Shown one piece after another: positions 12,001-18,600 of a stretch of 64,000 bases of DNA (position 1 is the stretch's first letter; each line of letters begins with the position of its first letter). This DNA is from a virus. Location of the stretch: the IMG/VR virus record IMGVR_UViG_3300020472_000017, positions 1 through 64,000 of that record; one strand, given 5' to 3'. Under the pieces are notes generated by a model, which worked only from the letters and a program-made list of their open reading frames with translations, did not search any database and was not told the origin of the DNA. A program made the position numbers and the translations under genes.

Positions 12001-12101
12001 CCTGCAACCGTTCTACTGTAAGTGGCATTTATCCAATTACCTGTAGGAGTACTTCCAGAAGCTTGTATTCTTTGCTGGTCTGAATTAATCTTAAGAGCCA
12101 T
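1..12101 (-). CDS. Giant tail-fibre-like structural protein, C-terminus beyond the window
   Basis: An open frame runs from an ATG at 12101 to the left edge without a stop, giving at least 4033 residues; the C-terminus is missing. The N-terminus (MALKINSDQQRI) leads into a segment with the fibre-like motif 'YELDVEGQIRTTRSI'. Residues about 220-355 (YVSQTIGSDLNDG onward) resemble a right-handed beta-helix head. Residues about 1080-2080 hold about eight copies of a 'C...HTYPRSTDP' module also found in the gp7-like protein encoded at 30889-47142. Between and after these lie 'NLKWGGN'-type modules. The C-terminal part has several 'LDADQLDGHQG' or 'LNADLLDG' motifs, typical of cyanophage tail fibres. 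It is last in the visible structural block, 13 bp after the 12115-12648 gene. I infer a virion adhesin or long fibre; the receptor is unknown. Confidence 0.9.
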   Translation of the reverse strand, partial: MALKINSDQQRIQASGSTPTGNWINATYSRTVAGVVNILSVAHGFIGSEKLYVDFTSGGETDGTYTVTKVDDDNLSFQSANLGVITAGNTLAYKRVRSLSIQGDQSIEMSVGVDANEKDALTLNLNPQNNIRVGVNTTDPQYELDVEGQIRTTRSIISDTAQVVNLDIQTIINPALDLRGPNLFNYEDTDVTSNTYGQTFYPTADTPPLTDQSRRIATTDFVYKVATNDTGGRVYVSQTIGSDLNDGRSAARPVKTIKKAAQIAYGLQKAQPDPSDEYVSLIVSGGEYLEDNPISVPRNCSLIGDNLRRVIIRPMNADRHLLKASNETYVAGCVLRDALQNSSDPQSTVIHTWKYAFVFDDKQRLYYEPELGQIPAVPGDKFRGDNLFNITFTNHTGNNTTLVVGYFVQGGSSGTLGTIQEITFTGPQASPYSTGSVKILITSGVNDVFQDAEKIFYDAVAANIVTDLQNNPSNRFDVSDAESLRPELETISNQIYQHTINSERETIAFPADATKVNLTTNRITITGHLLKTGDQVYYQKDEAAVLAGLADDTLYYVRAVDSNTIELYDTWLNSTTITATTGIKDITAVSTNTNLHLFTSGQIMPEGNRINIPTHQYATGDGIVYRASKMGGISGLVDGTTYYVYKENTDWIRLATSAANAVQKDAQGNDNPVTLTFTDTGSGYQRFEIASRVLSINTIDTSLATQQTYLGPTFTLSGTSYHDYEVGQEVQLYGFVSSAINFGASTNTSWALASGEVTVTITGCDNALTSTLFGNWVSLGECGLKFNFSGAGSEALSKIYQIDTFATGAGTPTLPGNTELGMGTAKYNSSNTTAIFVLKAANIQSTTNTATASGSTVSVLDNVEDLNGRKYITHRIERPDGYSLQFVVRAAVGVFDATLNPTGNQAVISSSNYVLASLRNSPYGFTKISQTARFRDGAEAIKVNQEFIAEEAYGYVKSYHENSATRASNLTIGSTTFNALGDTFAHPIDSWTVNYNKLTVKVNTGHNLFRGFRNHTHTYNGGTSSNAITITAGSVQKDVTAATYNSVTGELVMTIGAHTFTTADTVTIGAGKLSFTCSRDNHQTSHTYPRSSDPVYNTATAITAVDAASSITVNVGVAANVTIAGSGTAGINGKWAVSDIVDHRTFILEIGENIVSNATTGTDGTFTDIRKPYRTPNSFPANNKQADAADLLAHNAELISEVAVKRMLAANGGYNVPGNTSNCTDDITDFLQKSLYHNLKWGGNDRVYDACNYFITQVTTSNQDRYVEAFNYAKDYALKVIRNLPILRHPHSTAAQQYETITLDRGTYGTVPNLTQDAANLLNTNNKFISEEAVERFISSLTDVPVEAVSGNDITINALNGTTPTNTTAHTFQGVSAYQFTPTGAKYDPITGEMVLTIASHPFVDGDRLQIAADGLKFTCGLDSNATQKDYPRTTDPFYNKWMGVRRVDANNIKVNVGKANTDVTPHTWVSSVSNCVTRAVVYNDTGFTKHTVTGATYEPITGVLTLTIPNHGFTAGEKVQVAQDSLTFTCAMDDNFSKHTYPRSTDPALNVWKSVTNVTQNSFDINVGTTPPVTFTPTNAVYTPATGLVEVTIGNHNLSAPTSHTVSGAALNVTTGVMTVTVTDHGFQEGDKINIATGTIQMSCGYGGGGNESYPKAGQPIDGKYVNIWNVTANTFDFDCTGGVALSVSDAHTFVSATANSLKHVKEHVKLTTGAITFKCDEDGGSTEHAYPRAVVDSHTAGAGTTYNPTTGIMKITTTAAHGMRNGDWVKFAENSITFSCGFGGGGQVNKSYPRATDPIYNQWQKVFNVTSTTFDLQVLDALPSTNTDAHTFISATANGIQQKRDKSYNTSIPIVATTGTTVTLDVGISSNTTTHTYQSALNNSVITGGNYAHTWVSSTTNGVKRSTSSTINNYVPSAGTYDPATGALVLTVGSNELTAPTTHTPIDGAYDPNTGILTVTINNHGFKPGDRVKLADNAFTFTCTHGGGNHSYPRSTDPISDKWISIANVTANTFDVLVLTTIPSTNTTAHTFVSAAADSVSYATSTVKIAIESLQLSCTHGGGGTSSYPRSTDPIADPGFTIPNHNQDCKDDASDVLRAVAYNLTNGGNDAVYDHAGYFVGTPHVDGEEFQARAVFEMASEIAQQVAANETVNVKGWHGIDQTKDLTITVEPGGCTSVKSSIDTLFSIVEQAINTDSLTHATDTAATTPTCTDVASAVTTFFTTVTTALGTSAGGYGSLPATRTISPGDQQCIDDILHIVKAFQFDLRYTGNSKIVEAANLYISSGAISHVTQEVDYTRAIFAYAKELSIKAIRNSLEPGFFSKIAPVSNGSITVDSSAPECANVISALTTNWGILDNVLSSATAYSGTVTDPDPVITEQGAAKFSFPLLNIFLDLPVIEASPFIQNSSVISFLGGSGCDIDGAKCATPNVPRPGLKLDGQGNTIAQFDPQGKSMVANAFTIISFGGTAYNITNDGYTQVVSVFAIFCQDGVVCQSGGYASITNSASNFGTYALRASGFRADPYSFDIGVIDSITNDVDGNQVESGRQVIQVSGTALTQIPTEDYIIRIGDVSPTDPAVEHIILETEVVSGSPGTQIVAKITTNRSMDYTLDASPNTRYRYADGNLGGLVGKSIKFHRPSVVNSSAHTWEYAGSGNTYAALPQNGGFGLGTAYEASEQSFGQVYTSGTNEFGDFKVGNFVTIYNRTGNISFVGTVSISELSSIKIVGGDITITGFSDADTLGGTFASDALLPTQASVKDYISNNLGPYLNQPYSTNAVPSALVQLTSSGKINIDQIPALRPFNITSVTSEAERLAIEDAKSGDIAIQTTATTFSVAPASVNTGTETITITGHGSNDGDGLTYTQGTTAIGGLSTNTKYFVIKVDDNNVKLATTKSNATNNQAIDLTGQGTGTHSFETDGVAVSYILENDLESQFLAFQPNSAYSFTNGAIVAGSTTTARGTIQSYNDGQIYNFVITDGGGDYTGDFALTIGAPDSGSGVQAAATANVTSGVVTKVTITNAGSGYYTQPTVTAPNSPTNNNAVVAAQIEGRVNINIANNIKFDASDYILDGAAANLGTGTYSQTGTTITVSESSHGLSNGALAYLDFTSGGGADGFYSITLVNSGEYTVTSASSASTSGNVSRKRIVDLNRVINTSGSNIANWTQLTSTNIDASNIVAGTVDPERLASKGVSNSYTFLRGDSSWEYALQAIRPTTQDCVVIGGSVTDSSYIDTITITNGGTGYTNGTYQNLPLEGGNVSITDAGVARATYIVSGGVITSATVTDSGTGYTADFSITIPTEFGGGSGAILAATKGTINRVYGNIEIDLRKGDNLTPAATVYGNYGVFRFRKDVANQAIGNQSEGGFLIDANGQVAIDQGPGSELNADKLDGNHGPFYQNAGNLTAGTIDPARLANTTYNISISGTADTANRIFNETASLTSNPSPAQAANGVAAALRNNAATGLNDGGSTHGITTYRREATGSAAIQLGWTDNDNLWIRGNSGGNAVYGNWNKVWSGANDGAASGLDADQLDGHQGLWYQSGYNFGASQGGINKPMGDVFLPEVLGQDKMVFENFYLNDSGLKYTLYIPDYHARTGTNGNINPSGTYTIYSDVGATNNIGSIVVDSTGVSELTHTSGEIYTLVTGTIAFVGNNTNANIYVVGPNPGTKWTVTSSNLISGGSTTVIGLRDAAAGAKLQIGKAATSTTPTIDFRSSGQAPDYDVQMIISGGNTNNGNGTLRINTGDITVNGNTVWHAGNDGSSSQLDAHYLDGFTQSTAASGNTIARRDASGHLTVNDLTADQGVFNNTGTGVLQLAGANGVDLGKAATNSLAIKGRNSGSVGYIRFGTDGNDFGWNGTHLSYNNVYFRNGRLGIGDSNPGSPLEIVNQGDGATLFADFRDGRAGYHRITFGGDGSSSYMTFTDTDNDAGWQMGQDDNDESWFCIRNFATASGALTTNFQTNAKNNSALSIYSATGRVFINKGSGVSTGSGSQLMVGGSVEASSQLKSTVATGTAPITVSSTTVCSNLNADLLDG
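5860..8860 (-). repeat. Tandem 'HTYPRSTDP' protein modules in the edge fibre gene
   Basis: About eight diverged coding repeats, each roughly 90-110 codons. Each has a 'YxPxTGxMxxTI..HG' strand pair, a 'GD.IKI' turn, 'FTC', then H-x-Y-P-R-x-(T/S)-D-P, a 'TFDVQVL' or 'ITVNVG' strand and 'T.HTF'. On the plus strand the DP-YPR core shows as copies near 5875, 6105, 6705, 6895, 7120, 7450, 7790 and 8820. I counted these by eye. Confidence 0.75.
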
Positions 12102-12114
12102 TAGTTCCCAAACA

Positions 12115-12648
12115 CTATGATACGACTGTAATATCTAAAATACCAATCCATTTAACGATGGAATTGGTTGTCACCGACTTTACCTCAAATGTAAAGTATG
12201 GGTCATTTCCTATCTGAAAAGCATCTGGAGTTACACTCCAAAGCTCTTGTCCAGGAGGACTATTTTTAATTATGTTTTCATATTCTGCTGTTATTGATGG
12301 AGTACCATCATTAGCAGTGTTAACGATAACATCAAACTTGGTAGCATAAACGTATGAATTGTTGGTAGTCTCCTGCCCAAAAACTCTTGCCTTAATGAAA
12401 GAAACTCTATCAGCAGCTAATGCAGCAGAGTTTGTTGATAGAGCAGTGGTACCATCCAATGTCAACTGTAAAGTATTATTGGCAGCATCAGTAACTCTCT
12501 TCATGAGATACTTGTCATGACTCGCATCAGCAAAGTTATCGCTGACCATGTGAATCGCAGAGACATTCTTAAGCTCGAAAGCTGTATTAATAATCTCGGT
12601 TTGACCTACTGAGAAGCCCCCAATGGATGAGAAATTCTTTACTGGCAT
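12115..12648 (-). CDS. Small virion-associated protein, 177 aa, function unknown
   Basis: A complete ATG-started frame (MPVKNFSSIGGFSVGQTEI) lying between the two giant fibre genes. A late-promoter box (TATAAATA) lies 22 bp upstream of its start. The sequence has alternating hydrophobic and polar residues typical of beta-rich phage structural proteins, and no signal peptide, membrane segment or catalytic motif that I can see. Its position, 13 bp before the edge fibre gene, suggests a fibre-associated or adaptor protein made late in infection. I do not recognise a named family. Confidence 0.8.
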   Translation of the reverse strand: MPVKNFSSIGGFSVGQTEIINTAFELKNVSAIHMVSDNFADASHDKYLMKRVTDAANNTLQLTLDGTTALSTNSAALAADRVSFIKARVFGQETTNNSYVYATKFDVIVNTANDGTPSITAEYENIIKNSPPGQELWSVTPDAFQIGNDPYFTFEVKSVTTNSIVKWIGILDITVVS

Positions 12649-12669
12649 GACTCTATATTACCTAAGGGT

Positions 12670-12677
12670 TATTTATA
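12670..12677 (-). promoter_or_regulatory. T4-type late promoter box
   Basis: TATTTATA on the plus strand reads TATAAATA on the minus strand, the consensus of T4-like late promoters. It lies just before the 12648 start and overlaps the last codons of the 2448-aa fibre gene. Confidence 0.7.
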
Positions 12678-15600
12678 CCTTGACTTTAGTAGTTGTATAT
12701 CTACCCGTGAAGGATGTGGATGATGTGGCTGCAGATGATTTGTTCAAACTGATGTTCACGTTGTTAGCAGCAACTGCAACTGTGGCATCCATCAGATCAT
12801 TATCTGAAGTAATGGAGTTAGTAACAGTAGCATGTGCAACTGTTCCAGCGGCACTACATACAGCGGTTACTTCAAACATCTGAACTTTACCATCATCACT
12901 TTCAATAGTAATTAGGGTCTTAGCACCTTTATATGCTGTCTTATCAAATGCTGTAATAGAAGCGTTAGATGCGAAAGAAGTCATCTGTCCACCTTCTACT
13001 CTACAATCATCAAGTTCTACGAAATCAGCAGTAGAATCAAATACTGTTAGATAGCTTTCTGTACCACCTGCTTGCCAATTTCTATTAATCTTCCACTTAC
13101 ACTCAGATGCATTAGAATCTAGAGCAATAAATGCTTTAGCATCTAATCTAGTAATATAATCCTGTAGAAGAATATCATTACGAGTGTATGGTGTAGATGC
13201 ACTAGAGATAGTATCAACTCTAATAGTTACGTCTTGAGATGGAGTTAATCCACCAAGAGCAGTACCTAATACTCTCAATACTTCACCATTTCCAGCGGAA
13301 GGAGAAGATGCTGCTTCATATCCAGTACCACCAGCGTTGATAGTAACTGTCGTAACAGTTCCAGCACCATCAACAACAATATCTAATGTTGCTCCACTAC
13401 CTTCAACAGATGATGCTGTTGTAACTCCAGTGAATGTTTGAGATGCTGTATATGAGGTTGCAACCTGTGTTAGTGTTGCAGGGTCAAGAGTAGCAGCAAC
13501 ACCCTGTGCAGGAACATTACGTAATCTTAGACCACCAGTAACTTCAAGGTCTTTCTTAGCTCTTACAGATACAATATTCTGTGACTCTACTAAAACATTA
13601 AGTGGGTTAACATCATATAATGTACCTTTAAGTGTATATCCACCAGTAACTGTTGCAAGATGAGATGTAGCATATGTAGTACCCGTCATGTTCGTCTTGA
13701 ACGCGAGGGTAGTATTATTCAATGAAAGGTTATTAATACCTGCAGCAAAGAACTCAAATGTATCTTCATCAGCATTTGGAGATGACTCAGTTAATATGTA
13801 AGTATCTTGGTCAACGTCTCTAACACCACCAAGAGAAACGAAATCATTTCCGTTGTATCCCTCAAACTGTTGTTGAGTACTATTGAATCTAATAGCACCT
13901 GCTATTCTATCATTAGTAAGTGGACGTTGGTTTGTAGTACCAGCTGGTATAATAAGTGAACCAGTTGATTTAACATAAGCACTCTTACCGCCACCTGGTT
14001 TGAGGACAATACCTTGACCTTGTGTATCAGTAATAGTAACAGTGTTTCCAGAACCACCACCAATCGTAGCAGGGTTAAATGTTATTTCATCACCAACATG
14101 ATAGTTGTGACCCTTAGCAGCAGCAGTTACCGTTGCAGCAGTAATAGCACCACCAGAAACAGTAACATCGAAAGTTGCAGCAGTACCAATTCCAGTAGTT
14201 GCAGTGACAGTACATGCACTATAAGAACCATCAGTGTAACCAGTTCCTGTGCCAGTGACTGCAACTGTTAATATTTCACCGAAGGAATTCGTTCCTCCAA
14301 TATCTGCATTCTCAATACTATTAGTTTGGAACTTAAGCTTTTCATCAATTTTCAAACTACCAGTAATTTCAGTATCACCAGTCTGAGTATCAACAAAGAA
14401 TTTCTTATTAGCAAGATTACCGTCATTAACTTGGAACTCCCTATCAGCTGCACCAGTGATAACCATATCACCAGTTCCTTTTGGAGTGATAGTGACAGGA
14501 ATATTAGCGTCTTGACCATCAGCAGTTAGTACAGCAGCGTTATTAAGCACAAGTCCTGCATTTGCACTACCAACAGTAAGAGTTTCAGCAGTAGAATCTA
14601 CTTTAAAGAATGGAGCAGCATTACCTATAGTACTGTCAGCGATAATATCACCAGCAGTTTGTATACTAGTTCCATTAATTACATGCTTCTGAACTCCACC
14701 ATGAGCAATACTAAACTCATCAGCAGCAGATCTGTAGATACCAGTCGTAGGTTCATTAGAAAGAGTGATGGTTGGTGCTGCAGCAGTACCACCTGATTGA
14801 ATACTTATTCTTGCATTTTCTATGAAGTTATCTGTTCCGTTAGCTGCAATATTGCCACTAAATGTAGAAATTCCAGTAACACCAAAGGTTCCACCAACAG
14901 TAGCATCGGTTGATATGGTAGCATTACCTGATGCTTGAACATTAGTTGTTGATAATGTATCAGATGAAAGAGTACTTGTAGTACCAGTTCCAACTGTTAA
15001 GGTTCCTGTAGTAGAGAAGTTAAAATTCCCTGAAGTTAATGAACCATCACCAGCAATTGTTGTTATTGATGTAGTAACAATATCGTTTGCAACCATTGCA
15101 AAGTTACTACCAGCACCCATTCCACCAAACTGAAGTGTATCAAATACAACTGTCTGTCCACTAAAGAATCCAGAACCACCATTACCTTCTGCAATAGTAG
15201 CACTATCAGCATAACCAGCTTTTGTTACTGTAAATACAAATCCAGCACCAACTCCAGAATTACCGACATCAGCATCAGCAACAGAAAGTTGATCATTAAC
15301 AGCGTATCCAGAACCAGATGCCTGAATATCAGTTACGCTGAATATACCAGTATCGTTACCAGTAATTGTATATTGGAACCCAGTTCCATTACCAATAAGA
15401 GTATCAGATGAAGCTACGAGAACATCGCCAACATTATAACCAGATCCCTGCATACCAGTTGAGAAAGTAGCAGCAGTAACTGCACCACCTACAACAGTTA
15501 TATCAAGTTGTGCACCAGATCCAGATTCACCAGCAGTACCAGTAGTAACATTGATTGTTGCATTCTCTGACATGGGACGACCATGTGAAGAACACTCATA

Positions 15601-18600
15601 ATATGCAGTTGCACCAATGGTTGCACTAGCCTTACACATAACATCAACATATGCACCAGCATTACCTGGAGTACCATACGAAAAGGTTGCCCACTCAGAT
15701 GTAGCAGCTTGTGATGTTGCATCAAGAACCAATGGATGACCTGCAACAGTGGCATCAGACATATCAAAGCGATATGTATTACCCCTAATCATGGTCAAGT
15801 CTGGAGCTTCAACAGCACCTGCTCCAATATTGATGAAATATCTATTAATATCTTCGGGAAGACCACTAGTAGTTAAACTACCACCACTAGTAAAGTTAAC
15901 TACTTCTGCAGCTTGATATACTCCAGAAGTTACGGTTACATAAACAAAACTGTCAATACCTGCAGTTGCATTACCAACATCAGTTACAGTACCAGTTGCT
16001 CCAGATGTTGCACCTGTAGCAGTATCACCAACGTTTACAGTTCCTGTAATTCCACTAGTAACACAAGGAATTTTATGTCTTGCAGCAACTGTAACTGGCC
16101 AAGTAGCAGCTCTATTAAGGTTAACTACATCAATCTGATTATATTCTGATGCGGTATATCCACTACCACCAGTAATTGTTCCGAAAAGTCCTCTGACTGT
16201 AAAGGTTGCAGCAGCATTTGTACCAGATCCACCAGTAAATGATACGTTAGCATATGTACCAGCAACGTATCCAGATCCAGCAGCAGTAATATTACCACCA
16301 ACAGGCAATATGTTAATACCTGCAGTACCTCCAGTTCCAGAACCACCACTAATAACTACAGTTGGTGTTGATGAATATCCTTCACCAGCCTGTGTTAAAG
16401 CTACACTACCTACTTGTCCAAGTTCAGTATCTAATGTTGCAGTTGCAACAGCATCATTTGTTGGAGTTCCACCACCACTAAAGCTAACAATAGGTACAGA
16501 TGAATAACCATACCCACCATTAGATAATGTAACAGAAGCAACAGTAAAGGTTAAGTTTGCAACTGTTGCAGCTGCTCCAGATCCAGTAGTATCATTGGTA
16601 TCATTCGTAAATGATAATGTTGGTATACTTGCATATACACCATCACCTGTAGTACTGACAGAAGTAATATCAGTACCAAGAGTAATAGTAAATGTAGCAT
16701 CTGTGACTCCACCACCAGTCTCACTCATTGTAAGAGTTGGAGATGAACCAATTGTATATCCTGATCCTCTATCACTTATAGCAACCGCTGTAATAGCACC
16801 AGCAGCTACAGTTACTGCACCAGCAACAGCAGTGAATCCTCTGATAATGTGCATCTCCTGAGCACCAGTAGCAGTCAAGGCTATTGGTGTACCACCTGAA
16901 GTTGCAGCAAGTTGAATAGTAAAGGTTGTTGTATTTCTGTTTACAACATAATATGTTGTACCATTTGTTAGGTTGGTTAGATCACTATTAGTATTATTAT
17001 CATAAATTACCTTGTCACCATCCCTAAAGTTATTGGTGGTATATGTAATTGCATTATTTGCAATAGCAGTATTAGCATCAAACTCTCTATCAGGAGGAGC
17101 AGTAAATGTTCCTGTAGGTGTTGAATATCCAGCACCACCAGAAGCAACAGCAATTATACCAACATCACCAGTATCACCCATAGATGCGATAAATGCTGTT
17201 GTTCCTGTTACTGGAGTTAGGTTTGCAGCTACCGTTGGGTTGTGTGTATATAACGATCCACCATTAGTAATATTAATAGTACCTATAGCACCATTTGCAG
17301 ACAGAGTAGCAGTTGCAGTTGCAACCTGATCTGGGTTTGATAAAATCTGAGCAGTATAGGCACCTGGAGTATATCCAGTACCTTCGTTAGTTATAGTAAG
17401 ACCAGTTCCAGTATCATTTAGAGACTTTTTATTAACACCAAAGTTTCTATTAGAGAAGATACCATAAGAGGAGAAACCTGCCTGAGCATATGTACCAACT
17501 GTAAATGCACAAGAAGAGTTACCAGTACCTAGGATAGATGCTAGTCTGTTAGAGTCAAAGTAAATATTTTCTGGACAAACTACCTGACCATTAAGTGTAA
17601 TATCTTCGTCACCAGCAGGGTCAAGGATGATCTTACCAGCAGTAGATGTTAGACTGTTACCTGCTAATCGTAAGTTACCTGTTTCAACGTATGCAGGATA
17701 GATGTTTGTAGTACCAGTTCCATCAGTTAAAGTAATGTTTGCAGCAGATTGAGCAGTAGATGTTGCTTCAAACTGAACATTTCCTGTCTGTTGATCAACT
17801 GTAAATGCAGTACCTACTCTAAAATCACCCTTATGGTCAGTTGAAGAATAGAATACTTTACCATTATTGAGTTCTTCTACTTCGTTAGCTTGAACTGCAA
17901 GTGATGGGTCATTGGTATAGTCAGAACCAGCACCAACATATGCAAATTGATGTGCTGTTAAATTGAGTTTAGTACCAGCACCGTCTGCAACAGCACCTTT
18001 AGTACCATAAACGTTTGTGGATGAAAGAGCACGTACCTCACAACCAAATTCAGAATAGTCAGCAGTGACTACAGAAGTAGCAGAATCACCACCATTAGAA
18101 CGAACGTCACTAGTACCACCAGACTCATCTGTAAAGGTAGTAGAAGCGTCTGTGCCATTGCCATGTAATAATAATACAGTATTGTTATCAGAAGTATACT
18201 CACTTGTTGTAGGAGTAAATGCACCAGTGAAACGGGCAGCACCCTTACTAAATCTTACTTCATCAATCCAACCATTAAGTGCTTCAGCAGGAGCACTAGT
18301 ATCATAATTTGAACCAATTGCTACTGGTTTAGTAGATCCATAATCATTAGTATCAGCACCAGTTGCTAATTCTGTTCCATCAAGGAATAATTTTGTTGTA
18401 CCACCATTTCTTGCAACAGCAACATGATACCAAGTACCAATAGCTAAAGTACCACCACTAAGTGTAGATGAGTTACCGACACCATAATGAAGTGCAGTAC
18501 CATTTAAATAAAGCTTTCCTGCAGTATCTGTAGCAGAAGCATCTCTAAGATCAAATATATGCTGTATGCCAGTTACACTATTAGGACGTACAAATGCCTC

